From: Phycisphaerales bacterium
GTDB taxonomy: Bacteria; Planctomycetota; Phycisphaerae; UBA1845
Assembly (NCBI GenBank): GCA_020639115.1
Contig: JACKHG010000004.1
Coordinates: forward strand, 198,135-262,134
DNA: 64,000 bases
Direction of reading: 5' to 3'
The position numbers and the translations under genes are program-made. Each line of letters begins with the position of its first letter. Position 1 is the stretch's first letter. Under the pieces are notes generated by a model. The model saw only the letters and a list, made by a program, of their open reading frames with translations. It was not told the origin of the DNA and searched no databases. Below are positions 7,685 through 16,700 of this stretch, piece by piece.

Positions 7685-10132
7685 GTGATGTCCCCGAGCA
7701 CTCAACCCGAGCCCCGCATGGATGCAGCCTCTGTCCGCGAGATGCTCGCCAGGCATGCCGCCGGTGCGCTGACGGACGACGACCTGCTGGCGCATATGCG
7801 TGCGTGGCATGCGGCTGCCCCGGACGGGCTGGAAGACCTGCGCCGCGCCTGGCCCAGCGAGCGCCTGCCCGTCATCGGCGAGTACTTCTGCGTAGCCGAT
7901 CTGGGCGAGGGCGCATCCGGCATGGTCTATCGCGCGGTTCGCTGGGGGCCCGCCCCGCACGTGGTCGCGCTCAAGCTGCTGCGCCTCATCGCCGACGAGG
8001 ACAAGCGTCGCTTCTTTGAGCGCGAGGTGGAAATTCTCAAGGGCCTCCACTGCCGTCACGTGGCCCGTTACCTGGACTCGGGTACGGTTCACGGCACCTC
8101 GTTTCTGTGCATGGAACTCGTGGAGGGCACGCCGCTCGACGACTATCTCACCATCCATGCACCTGGGCTGGATGCCAAGCTCGGCATTCTCGCGAAGGTA
8201 GCGCGGGCCGTTGCCGAATTGCACGAGGCCGGCGTCGTCCATCGCGATTTGAAGCCCCGGCACATCATCGTCGATGCCCACGGCCAGCCGCATATCGTGG
8301 ACCTCGGACTCTCCGCGGCACGCGGCGACGACTGGGCCACGCTCATCCGCAAGACGCAGACACGGCTCGGACGCATCATTGGAACGCTCAAGTACATGTC
8401 GCCCGAACAGGCCTGGGGCGGTCTTTACCCCACCGACCACCGCGCCGACATCTGGGCCCTGGGCGTCATCCTCTTCGAAATCGTCACGAACGGTAGCCTA
8501 CCTTACAGCCAGGAGCCGCTCGAAGGCATGTCGCCCGCGGATGCGCTGCTCTACCGCATCCAGCACGAGACGCCGGCCCGCCCACAGATCGCCGATCCCC
8601 GCTATGCATCGGCGCTGACGACCCTGATCACGCGCTGCCTCGCCCACGAGCCGCGGCACCGGCTCAACTCAGCCCGCGCGCTCGCCGAGGACATCGAGCG
8701 GATTCGTGAGCGCCAGCACATCACGACGCGGCCGCTGCCTGCGACCTATCGGGCGCAGCGCATCGCCATCGGGCTCGCGTTGCGGGCCCGCAGCGCCCTC
8801 TGGTCGGCGAGTATCCTGGGCACGGTCATCGTGATCTTCACCGCGGTGTTTCTGCTCAACGTGCACTGGGTTTCGCAGGCGGATGCATACTCCGCCAGCA
8901 CGCAGCGGCGCCTGGCGGAAGCGGCGGCGGCGCGCGGCACGATCGATTTCCGCGTTGCGGGCATCTGCGACTCGACGCTCACCGAGGTGCCGCGCTGGGC
9001 GGCGAGCAACGGCTTTCCGGGCGTTACGTCCAGCGTGAACACCTGGCGCGGCGTGCACGGGGAGTTGATGCAGCGGTTGGCCGACGCCCGCCCGCTCATG
9101 GTGGTGTGGGACTATTTCTATCCCACGGCAGAACCTCAGGACGCCGCGTTCATCGCGGGCGTGCGGGCTCTCGACGACGCCGGTGTCCCGGTGGTGATAG
9201 GCCTGGGCGAGATTCATTCGAACGGGCTGCCCGACCTGACTCCCAGCATCAGCGGACCGCTGGGCGACACGCTGCACACGGGGCTGCTTCTGGCCCGCAA
9301 CATGGTCGCTTTTCCCGGCGAGTACCTCATCGCGCTGCGCCACGGCGATACGGTCTACCCCTCGGTCATCACGACGGCGTTTGGGGCGTTGTGTTATCCC
9401 CGCTGCAGCGTCTCGGTACACTGGCCGCGTCGCGATGATGGCGTGCAATTGAGGTATCGCAATCGGGACCGGGATTCGTACCAGGAGGCGCTGGATGACA
9501 TCGAAATCCACTCGAAGCAGGAGATCCTGGTGAACCGCCGCCTGGAAAACCGGGGCGAACTGGTGGCGTACGCGGCGATTCCCCTCGGCGATCTCCCGGC
9601 CTGGCGCGCACGCAAGGTGCGGTACGAAGCGCTGCTGCACGCCTCTCCTGAGGAACTGCGCCAGCTCGTCGGCGGACGCATCCTGCTGATTGGCGAAATG
9701 CTCTCCGCGACTCCGTTCTTCACGCCGGACCGGCACCGCGTCCGCTTCAATTCCGGCACGGTTGCTGATGTTCCCGGCGTCTACCTGGTGGGGATGGGCA
9801 TCGACGGGTTGCTCTCGAACCGCCACAAGGTCTTTCACCTGCCCCTGCTGGGACGCTCATTCAGCGTCATTATCGGCGCATCCCTCGCGGCCTGCGTGAT
9901 GGCGGTTGTGCTCGCGACGCGTCCCGCTGTGCGGCGCTTGATTTCGCGCGCGGTCCTCCCGCTGGTGGCTGGCTGCCTGGTTCTGGCCGGCGTCTTTGTC
10001 TGGGGGATGGCGCAAGCGGACTCCGCCTCCGCCGTGCTGGCGGCCATCGCCGGCGCCGCGCTGTTCCTGACGTTGCCCGCGGCTCTGCTGATCGAGCGCG
10101 CGCGCTACGCGCGTCACGTGAACCCCCGGTGA
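7685..10132 (+). CDS. Transmembrane Ser/Thr protein kinase with CHASE2 sensor domain
   Basis: An 815-residue protein with a GTG start, or an ATG one codon later. Residues 65-345 form a protein kinase: glycine loop GEGASGMVY, K97 in VALKLL, HRD at 186-188, DLG at 206-208 in place of DFG, and SPEQ in the activation segment. The residue normally Asn in the HRDLKPxN loop is His193, which may weaken metal binding. A membrane segment at about 375-400 is followed by an extracytoplasmic CHASE2 domain (about 410-690; RGTIDFR, VVWDYFYP, VVIGLGEI) and three C-terminal membrane segments, the usual CHASE2 topology. It probably senses an envelope signal and phosphorylates cytoplasmic targets. Two small minus-strand genes abut its 3' end. 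Confidence 0.9.
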   Translation: MMSPSTQPEPRMDAASVREMLARHAAGALTDDDLLAHMRAWHAAAPDGLEDLRRAWPSERLPVIGEYFCVADLGEGASGMVYRAVRWGPAPHVVALKLLRLIADEDKRRFFEREVEILKGLHCRHVARYLDSGTVHGTSFLCMELVEGTPLDDYLTIHAPGLDAKLGILAKVARAVAELHEAGVVHRDLKPRHIIVDAHGQPHIVDLGLSAARGDDWATLIRKTQTRLGRIIGTLKYMSPEQAWGGLYPTDHRADIWALGVILFEIVTNGSLPYSQEPLEGMSPADALLYRIQHETPARPQIADPRYASALTTLITRCLAHEPRHRLNSARALAEDIERIRERQHITTRPLPATYRAQRIAIGLALRARSALWSASILGTVIVIFTAVFLLNVHWVSQADAYSASTQRRLAEAAAARGTIDFRVAGICDSTLTEVPRWAASNGFPGVTSSVNTWRGVHGELMQRLADARPLMVVWDYFYPTAEPQDAAFIAGVRALDDAGVPVVIGLGEIHSNGLPDLTPSISGPLGDTLHTGLLLARNMVAFPGEYLIALRHGDTVYPSVITTAFGALCYPRCSVSVHWPRRDDGVQLRYRNRDRDSYQEALDDIEIHSKQEILVNRRLENRGELVAYAAIPLGDLPAWRARKVRYEALLHASPEELRQLVGGRILLIGEMLSATPFFTPDRHRVRFNSGTVADVPGVYLVGMGIDGLLSNRHKVFHLPLLGRSFSVIIGASLAACVMAVVLATRPAVRRLISRAVLPLVAGCLVLAGVFVWGMAQADSASAVLAAIAGAALFLTLPAALLIERARYARHVNPR

Positions 10133-10144
10133 GTCGCCGACCGC

Positions 10145-10348
10145 TCAAGCGACGAGCGAAACCGCACCCAGCAGGGCGATCACGAGCAGCGATCCGGCCA
10201 TCAGGAGCCTTCCGCCCCATACGACGACGCATTCTTCCTTGCGCGACAGAGGATAGACCAACATCCTTCGTTCTCCTGTCGTTACGTCGTTGCCATCGTC
10301 CGGCGGCGCGGTCAGGCGAACTCGGTACTGCCGCCCGCCGTACGGCAT
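10145..10348 (-). CDS. Small single-pass membrane protein
   Basis: A 67-residue open frame whose ATG lies 2 bases after the stop of the 29-residue gene at 10351-10440, suggesting translational coupling. The C-terminal 24 residues form one membrane helix (MAGSLLVIALLGAVSLVA at the end). An internal ATG at 10264 has a better ribosome site (AGGAGA, 7 bases upstream) and would give a 39-residue protein beginning MLVYPLSRKEE, so both forms are possible. It is convergent with the kinase gene and ends 12 bases from it. No homologue recognised. Confidence 0.5.
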   Translation of the reverse strand: MPYGGRQYRVRLTAPPDDGNDVTTGERRMLVYPLSRKEECVVVWGGRLLMAGSLLVIALLGAVSLVA

Positions 10349-10350
10349 GA

Positions 10351-10440
10351 CTAGCCTTGCCCGCCGATGCGGATCATCTCAACGAGCAAGCCCATGGCGT
10401 CGTAGATATACTTCACGCAGTCAATGATCACTTCGTACAT
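10351..10440 (-). CDS. 29-residue peptide gene
   Basis: A very short frame, ATG at 10440 to TAG at 10351, with an AGAGGAG ribosome site 8 bases upstream. The peptide (starting MYEVIIDCVKYIY and ending IRIGGQG) is strongly hydrophobic to amphipathic with one Cys. Its stop is separated by 2 bases from the ATG of the next small gene. The good ribosome site and tight coupling support it being translated; nothing else is known. It could be a leader peptide, a membrane-active microprotein or a chance frame. Confidence 0.4.
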   Translation of the reverse strand: MYEVIIDCVKYIYDAMGLLVEMIRIGGQG

Positions 10441-10644
10441 CGTTTCCACTCCTCTGCAGAAAACTCCGGGATAGCGCGCAACACTCACGCGCGGCAGGCT
10501 CTGTTATCCCGAAATCGACGCCCGCCTGTCTATGGGGTTTTTGGCCCATTCGTGGGCAGCCGAAGTCCGCTAACCGCACTCGGAGAGCGCGGACGGAGCG
10601 ATCGTGACGATTGCGCCGCCCCGCGCACCGGGCACCGCAGGGGC

Positions 10645-10673
10645 TGGAGCGATCCACCGCGCCGAGCTATACT
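10645..10673 (+). promoter_or_regulatory. Possible promoter of mtnA in the 319-base gap 10441-10759
   Basis: A TATACT hexamer at 10668-10673 with a poor -35 (TGGAGC) 17 bases upstream lies 87 bases before the mtnA start. The rest of the gap (10441-10759) is GC-rich with short hairpins and shows no gene, tRNA or recognisable riboswitch. Confidence 0.3.
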
Positions 10674-10759
10674 CCGCGCCGTCGTGAACGACGGCACGCG
10701 TGCAGTACGCCGCGGCGTCGTGCGGCAGTGATCATGATTGCGCTTATAGGACTGACGGC

Positions 10760-11857
10760 ATGAATGCACCGACAACGGCGACGCCCCAAACGACCGCGGA
10801 TCACCCTACGACCGTGCGCAGCGTAGAGTGGATCGGCGGGCTCGACGGCCACGTGCGGCTCATCGACCAGACGCAACTGCCCGAGAAGCTCGTCTACATC
10901 GACGCACGCGACGTCGCGACGCTGTGGGACGCCATCAAGCGTCTCTGCGTGCGCGGCGCCCCCGCGATCGGCATCGCCGCCGCCATGGGCATCCCCCTCG
11001 CGCTGCAGCAGGAAGCTTCCGCAGACGGGAACGCGCTGCGCGCGTGCGCCCGCCGGGCCGCCGAGTACCTCGCCACCTCGCGTCCCACCGCGGTCAACCT
11101 GTTCTGGGCGCTGGAACGCATGCAGCGCGTCCTGGACGATCCGGCGCTGACCGACGCGGCTGACCTGCGCTCCGCACTGCTCGACGAGGCCCGCCGCATC
11201 CGCGACGAGGACGCCGCGATGTGCCGGGCGATCGGCGAATTTGGAGAACCCCTAATTCCCGACAACGGCGCGGTTCTGACCCATTGCAACGCCGGCGGGC
11301 TCGCCACCGCCGAGCTGGGCACAGCCCTCGCCCCGATCTACATCGCGCGGGCCAAGGGCCGGGCGGTGCGCGTCTTCGCCGACGAGACCCGCCCGCTCCT
11401 CCAGGGTGCGCGCCTGACCGCGTGGGAGCTGCAGCAGGCCGGGGTGGACGTCACCGTGCTCTGCGACAATATGGCTGCCCAGGTCATGCGCGCAGGCCAA
11501 GTCGACCTCGTCATCACCGGCGCCGACCGCATCGCAGCCAATGGCGATGCCGCCAACAAGATTGGCACCTACGGCGTGGCGGTCCTCGCGGCTGCGCACC
11601 AGATCCCGTTCTACGTAGCGGCTCCCGCCAGCACATTCGACCTGGCGACGCCCACCGGCGACGACATCCCGATCGAACATCGGAGCCCGGACGAGGTGGC
11701 CTGCGGCTTCGGCCGCCGGACCGTACCAGCCGGCGTGGCCTGCTACTGCCCGGCCTTCGATGTCACGCCGGCAGCCCTGATCCGGGGGATCATCACCGAC
11801 CGCGGGCTGATTTCACCGGTCACGCGGGAGAACATCGCCGCCCGGATAGGCACCTGA
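10760..11857 (+). CDS. mtnA: Methylthioribose-1-phosphate isomerase
   Basis: A 365-residue protein of the eIF2B-like family that converts 5-methylthioribose 1-phosphate to 5-methylthioribulose 1-phosphate in the methionine salvage pathway. The family signatures are present: RGAPAIGIAAA near residues 65-75, THCNAGGLAT with the catalytic Cys176, GADRIAANGD with the catalytic Asp256, and NKIGTYG. The full length fits the bacterial enzyme, which distinguishes it from eIF2B-related ribose 1,5-bisphosphate isomerase. I chose the ATG at 10760 because family homology begins just after it. No other methionine-salvage gene is in the window. Confidence 0.95.
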   Translation: MNAPTTATPQTTADHPTTVRSVEWIGGLDGHVRLIDQTQLPEKLVYIDARDVATLWDAIKRLCVRGAPAIGIAAAMGIPLALQQEASADGNALRACARRAAEYLATSRPTAVNLFWALERMQRVLDDPALTDAADLRSALLDEARRIRDEDAAMCRAIGEFGEPLIPDNGAVLTHCNAGGLATAELGTALAPIYIARAKGRAVRVFADETRPLLQGARLTAWELQQAGVDVTVLCDNMAAQVMRAGQVDLVITGADRIAANGDAANKIGTYGVAVLAAAHQIPFYVAAPASTFDLATPTGDDIPIEHRSPDEVACGFGRRTVPAGVACYCPAFDVTPAALIRGIITDRGLISPVTRENIAARIGT

Positions 11858-12007
11858 CGGACAAAGGTGGGCGGGTTGCCGAAGCGGTCCGGGTGGACCT
11901 TGCCAGGACACCGAGCCGACAACAGAATAGAGGCAGAGGGGCTCTGTCGCCCCGTTCGCGGCTGATGGCGCGATCAGCCCGCTCTCGGACCCGGGGAAAC
12001 GTTTTAG

Positions 12008-12035
12008 TTGCGTCCACCGGGTCGAGGGGTATACT
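12008..12035 (+). promoter_or_regulatory. Candidate promoter for the small lipoprotein genes
   Basis: TTGCGT at 12008-12013 and TATACT at 12030-12035, spaced by 16 bases, form a reasonable sigma-70-like promoter about 70 bases before the first of three small exported-protein genes. Confidence 0.42.
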
Positions 12036-12107
12036 CGATAGTCTCAACCAGACACACGGTCGGCACGTGCGGCCGTGACACGAGCCTGTGAGATGCAGGA
12101 GTTTCAC

Positions 12108-12365
12108 ATGCGACGAAGTTACAGGCGTTGGATGATGGGCCTGGCAGCCGCCGGGATGCTGGGCGCGCTTTACCAGACCGCGTGCGCGGGTTTTGCGGGT
12201 GACCAGGTCCTGCGTTCCGTTGATTTCTGCTTCCTGTTCGATTGCCAGAACGGGGCGTTCGGCGGGCTCATCAACTTCTGCCCGAACAACGAAACGACCG
12301 GGGCGCTGCTGCCCAGCAACAACTCAAATACGTTTGTCGATTGCCCGCTGCCGACGACCAACTGA
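12108..12365 (+). CDS. Small secreted Cys-containing protein
   Basis: An 85-residue protein with an AGGAG ribosome site 7 bases before the ATG at 12108. The N-terminus (MRRSYRRWMMGLAAAGMLG) is a typical signal peptide, ending near ACA, with a Cys that could alternatively be a lipidation site although the box (YQTAC) is weak. The mature part is short and contains FCFLFDCQNGAFGG and LINFCP, then a Thr/Asn-rich tail. It is the first of three consecutive genes for small exported proteins (next at 12428 and 12852). The function is unknown; similar short exported proteins are frequent in planctomycetes. Confidence 0.68.
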   Translation: MRRSYRRWMMGLAAAGMLGALYQTACAGFAGDQVLRSVDFCFLFDCQNGAFGGLINFCPNNETTGALLPSNNSNTFVDCPLPTTN

Positions 12366-12427
12366 CCTGCGGCGTCGCGGCACCAGAATCGGCCAGTGCA
12401 AAAGGCAACTATCGGGGAGTTTGAAGT

Positions 12428-12760
12428 ATGTTCAGCACCGAGCAACGTAAGCGTCTTCGCAACGGTTTTCGCCGCGCGTGCGTCGGCATGGCTGTTGTGG
12501 CAACCGGAACCGCCTTCATCAGCCTTCCGTCATGCCAGGGTGTTTTGACCACCTTCAATCCCTGCGGCACGGTGCTGTCGTTCTGCACCGCCGAGGAACT
12601 CGACGCGCTGTTCTCGCCGATTCCCAACTACAACCTCGATCCGACCTGCTCGATCCCGTTCTTCGGGCTCGATCCGGCCAACTCCGGTGTCGTGGGCACC
12701 TGCGGCACGGTGAACGTGTACAACACTACGCCGGGGCCGCGTCCGCAGGGTACGCAGTAG
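12428..12760 (+). CDS. Small lipoprotein-like secreted protein
   Basis: A 110-residue protein with a long signal sequence: a basic N-terminus (RKRLRNGFRR), a hydrophobic stretch (VGMAVVATGTAFISL) and a lipobox-like LPSC, so it may be a lipoprotein. The mature part has further Cys residues (NPCG, SFCT, PTCS, GTCG) that may form disulfides and a Pro/Gly-rich tail. It begins 62 bases after the previous small gene and shares its design, though sequence identity is low. No domain is recognised. Confidence 0.66.
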   Translation: MFSTEQRKRLRNGFRRACVGMAVVATGTAFISLPSCQGVLTTFNPCGTVLSFCTAEELDALFSPIPNYNLDPTCSIPFFGLDPANSGVVGTCGTVNVYNTTPGPRPQGTQ

Positions 12761-12851
12761 CCCAAGTGGCTGGCTTGGCCGCTCCTTTCAGGTATTGCGT
12801 TCGCTTGCGGCCCCGTACGGGCCGTTGGCGAACCTCAAGCGGTAGATCGCG

Positions 12852-12998
12852 ATGAATCGACGAACCTGGAAACGCACAGCGATTCTCCTGCTCGGCGGGG
12901 GCATGCTGCTCCAGGTTGGCGGATGTCTTGGCGCTGCCGCCCCTATCTTTCTCAGCCTCGGCGAATCCTCCCTGCTGACTCTGCTTTTCGGTCGCTGA
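12852..12998 (+). CDS. Tiny lipoprotein (48 residues)
   Basis: A frame of 48 residues starting MNRRTWKRTAILLLGGG, with a hydrophobic core and a lipobox-like VGGC at residues 26-29, followed by only 19 residues, again hydrophobic (APIFLSLG, LLTLLFGR). The combination of basic N-region, hydrophobic region and lipobox in so short a frame suggests a real tiny lipoprotein. The ribosome site is weak. It is the third small exported protein in a row and precedes the ECF sigma gene at 13198. Confidence 0.5.
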   Translation: MNRRTWKRTAILLLGGGMLLQVGGCLGAAAPIFLSLGESSLLTLLFGR

Positions 12999-13197
12999 GG
13001 CCGCCCTCCCCGGCATCCAGCCCGCCCGCCCTGCCCATCCCCAGGAAGGTGCGCCCGCAGATCCACCGTGATATCAACGGGGCATTTCGATATGCTGTGG
13101 GCATCATCTGGCCGACATCGAACCTCTGCCACTTCGGGGATTCGATGTTCTGCGGATTCGCAGAGACGCGTGCTTACGCCGCGCCGCAGATTCGATT

Positions 13198-13770
13198 ATG
13201 GACACCATCACGAGCCTGACACTGCTCGCCAAGCTGCGCGATACGCAAGACGACGGTGCGTGGCGCCGCTTCGATCAGCGCTACCGCCCGATGATTCTGG
13301 CCTTCGCGCGCAAGATGTGCGTGCGCGATGCGGACGCCCACGATATCGCCCAGGAGGTGATCGCTGCGTTCATTTCCGCCTATCGCGATGGCACCTACGA
13401 CCACGACAAGGGCAGCCTGCGCGGGTGGCTCTTCCGCGTTACCCATCACCGTATCATTGACGCACGCCGCGCGGGGAATGGCCCGCCACCGAGAGACGGC
13501 GGGTGGCCCAACCTCGAGTCACGGGACACCGCCGAGCAGATCTGGGAGGCGCAGTGGCGTGAATTCGTGATCCAGGCCTGTATCAAAGAGGTTCGTCGTC
13601 ACGTCGAGCTTCACACCTTCGAGGCGTTTCGCCTCTATGTGCTCGAGGAAGTCCCTGCAGAAGATGTCGCCGCCCGGCTGGGAATCGAGCGCAGCGCAGT
13701 TTACGTGGCGAAGTCGCGCGTCCTGCACCGGATGCGCAAGCTGTTGCGCACGATGGAAGAAATCTGGTAG
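13198..13770 (+). CDS. ECF-type RNA polymerase sigma factor
   Basis: A 190-residue sigma-70 family protein. Region 2 covers about residues 22-95 (FDQRYRPMILAFARKM, DADAHDIAQEVIAAF, GWLFRVTHHRIIDARR) and region 4 about 125-185 (FRLYVLEEVPAEDVAARLGI, ERSAVYVAKSRVLHRMRKLL). The order and size fit the planctomycete ECF groups linked to protein kinases. The gene ends 11 bases before the large kinase gene at 13782, so the two are almost certainly cotranscribed. Confidence 0.9.
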   Translation: MDTITSLTLLAKLRDTQDDGAWRRFDQRYRPMILAFARKMCVRDADAHDIAQEVIAAFISAYRDGTYDHDKGSLRGWLFRVTHHRIIDARRAGNGPPPRDGGWPNLESRDTAEQIWEAQWREFVIQACIKEVRRHVELHTFEAFRLYVLEEVPAEDVAARLGIERSAVYVAKSRVLHRMRKLLRTMEEIW

Positions 13771-13781
13771 ACGACTCAGGC

Positions 13782-16700
13782 ATGAACGGCTGCCCGTCCA
13801 CAGACCTGCTCGAACAATATGCCTTGGGGCGTCTGACAGGTAGACAAGCGACTTCGCTCGGCAACCATCTCGAGTCCTGTGCGGCATGCGCCGACCGGCT
13901 CCGCGCCGTGGTCGGGGATATTGCATTTGCGGACGAAGTCCGCGCCGTCGCGCGGCGGCATCCGTCCGCAATCGCCGGCGCTACCGCTGGCGTGGACGCC
14001 GCATGCGATCTGGACGCGGCCTGCCCGACGATCCCTGGATACCGCATCGACCGCCGGATTCGACGGGGCGGGCAGGGCACGGTCTACGAGGCCTACCAGG
14101 AATCGACCCGCCGCCACGTCGCCGTCAAGGTACTCGACCGCGAAGCCACTGCCCGGCCGGGCGCCCGGCGCCGCTTTGAACGCGAAGTGGAACTGGCGGC
14201 GCGGCTGCGCCATCCCGCCATCGTCACCGTGCACGATTCCGGCATGCACGGGGGGCACCTGCACATCGTCATGGACTACATTGCGGGCGAGCACCTCGAT
14301 GCGTACGTCCGCAACCATGCCCCGAGCGCCGCCGGCAAGGTCGAGCTCTTCACCCGGATCGTGGATGCCGTCAACCATGCCCACCGGCGCGGGATCATCC
14401 ACCGCGACCTGAAGCCCTCCAACATTCTTGTCGATGCGGAAGGTCACCCCCACGTGCTGGACTTCGGCCTGGCCAAGCTCGCCAGCCCGGCTGAGGAATC
14501 CATCGACCGCACGGACATCTCCCTCGAGGGCCAGGTGCTCGGCACGCTCGCCTACATGTCGCCGGAGCACATCACCGGCCGCCCGGCGGACATCGAGGTG
14601 CGTTCCGATATCTACACCCTGGGCGTACTGCTTTTCCAAATGCTCACGGGCACCTTTCCCTACGACGTGAAGGGCTCATACACGGGCGTGTTTCGCAACA
14701 TTGCCGAGACGCCGCCCCTGCAACCCTCGAAGCTTGACCGCGCTCTCGACACGGATCTGGAGACCATCGTACTCAAGTGTCTGGAGAAGGACCCCGCCCG
14801 CCGTTACGCGACTGCCGACGCCCTGGCCCAGGATCTACGGCACTACCGCGCGGGTGAGGCCATTGACGCGCGCCGCGACAGCAGTTGGTACGTGCTGCGC
14901 AAGACGCTGCGCCGCCACCGGGTGGCAGCCACCGTCGCGTTCGCTTCCGTCCTGGTGCTGGCGATCGGGCTCGTCGCCATGACCCGCCTGCGGGCGGACG
15001 CCCAAAGCGCCCAGGTCAACGCCGAATGGCAGAGCTACCTCGGCAACCTCGCGGCGGCTGACAGCGCCATCAAGCTGCACGATCCGGTGGATGCCCGCAC
15101 CCGGCTGGCGGCCATCGCGCCGCGTCAGCGCGACTGGCCCTGGCATTTCCTGCAGGCGCGCACGGACGACGCCTTGGCCGTCTACGCCGGCTCACGATCA
15201 GAAGCGCAGGCGATCACATTCAGCCCCGACGGCACACGCCTCGCCACGAGTCTGGCCGACGGCGCGATCACAGTGCGCAATGTTGCAACTGGCGAGACGG
15301 TCTGCAAACTCAATGCCGGTGGCGACAGTTGCTGGGCCCTCGCCTTTCATCCGCGTGGGGATATGCTCATTTCGGGCGACACCGGCGGACACCTGTACGC
15401 GTGGGATCTGACGACGGGCAGCTCCCAACCCGTCTCCATTGCAACCAACAGTTCGATTGTGCGGGTGGCGTGGAACGCGGCTGGCGACCTGCTCGCGGCG
15501 GGCGACACGAGCGGCAATGTCGCAGTCATCTCCTGGCCTTCCCAGAAACCGGTATTCTCCGACGACCGGCGCAACGCGTGGCCCATCGCCGGACTGGCAT
15601 TCGTTCGCAACGACAAGGCTCTGGCTGTCGCCGGTGTGGATCGCCATCTGCGCACCTGGAACCTCGACACCGGCGCGCTGGCGGACGGCGACGATGTCGT
15701 CATCCATGACGACAACGTGGCGGACCTGGCCGTGGACCGATCGTGTCGGCGTTTGGTCTCAGCCGGACTGGATCGGGCAGTGCGACTCTGGGATGCCGAT
15801 ACGCTTGTACCCATCGATGAGATCATTGACCTGCCTGCCCCACCATCCGCAGTGGCGTTCAGCCCCGACGGCACCTGCGTCACGATCGGGCTCTACAACG
15901 GCCAGCTCCTGCACTGGCGGCCCGGACAATCCCCTTCGCTCGTCACCCTGCAGGGTCACAGCGCGGAGATCCGCTGCGTAGCGTACAGTCCCACCGGTGA
16001 CCTCGTCGCCTCCAGCAGCGTGGATGGCACCGTGCGTTTCTGGCCGCCGCCCGGAACCGAGCGCGATGTACGGCGCAGCCACGCCGACCTCATCACCGCG
16101 CTGGCGGTAAGCCCGGACGGAGGCACGCTCGCCACGGGCTCAAAGGACTGCACGGTCGCCCTGTATGACATGCCCACCGGCAGGCAGTATGCGGCGCTGG
16201 ACCACCCCTTTCGGCTCGCCGAGCTGGCGTTCTCGCGCGACGGCCGGCGGCTCGCCGCAGCCACGGACGAAGGCGCGATCTATCTGTGGGATATTGTTGA
16301 GCGCACTGTGCGGAGTGTGTTCTGTACCGACGGTTCCCGCGTTGTTGGGCTTGCCTTCGGACGGCACGACGATCAGATAATCTGCGCCACCGCCCGCAGC
16401 GGCGTGTACGTGATCGGACTGGATGGCACGATTACGCAATCACGTGAAGTGCTTTCGCCTGCGGTGACCGCCGCCATCCACGACCACTGGGTCGTTATCG
16501 GCAATGCCGACGGTGGCGTCAGCATTCATCACCTCGCGGATGGAAAAACCGCCGCAACGCTGCCGCTGAACGACTGCATCACGATGGGCATCGCATTCAG
16601 TCCGGATGGCGCGCGTCTGGCGACCACGTCCTCGGACGGCATCATCAGGATCTGGCGTAGTGGTGACTGGACATTGGAGCGTTATTTCGCCGGCCACGTC

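Noticed and set aside
11860..11960. tRNA-like D-arm sequence after mtnA
   Set aside because: No acceptor stem, anticodon or T-arm can be completed around it.
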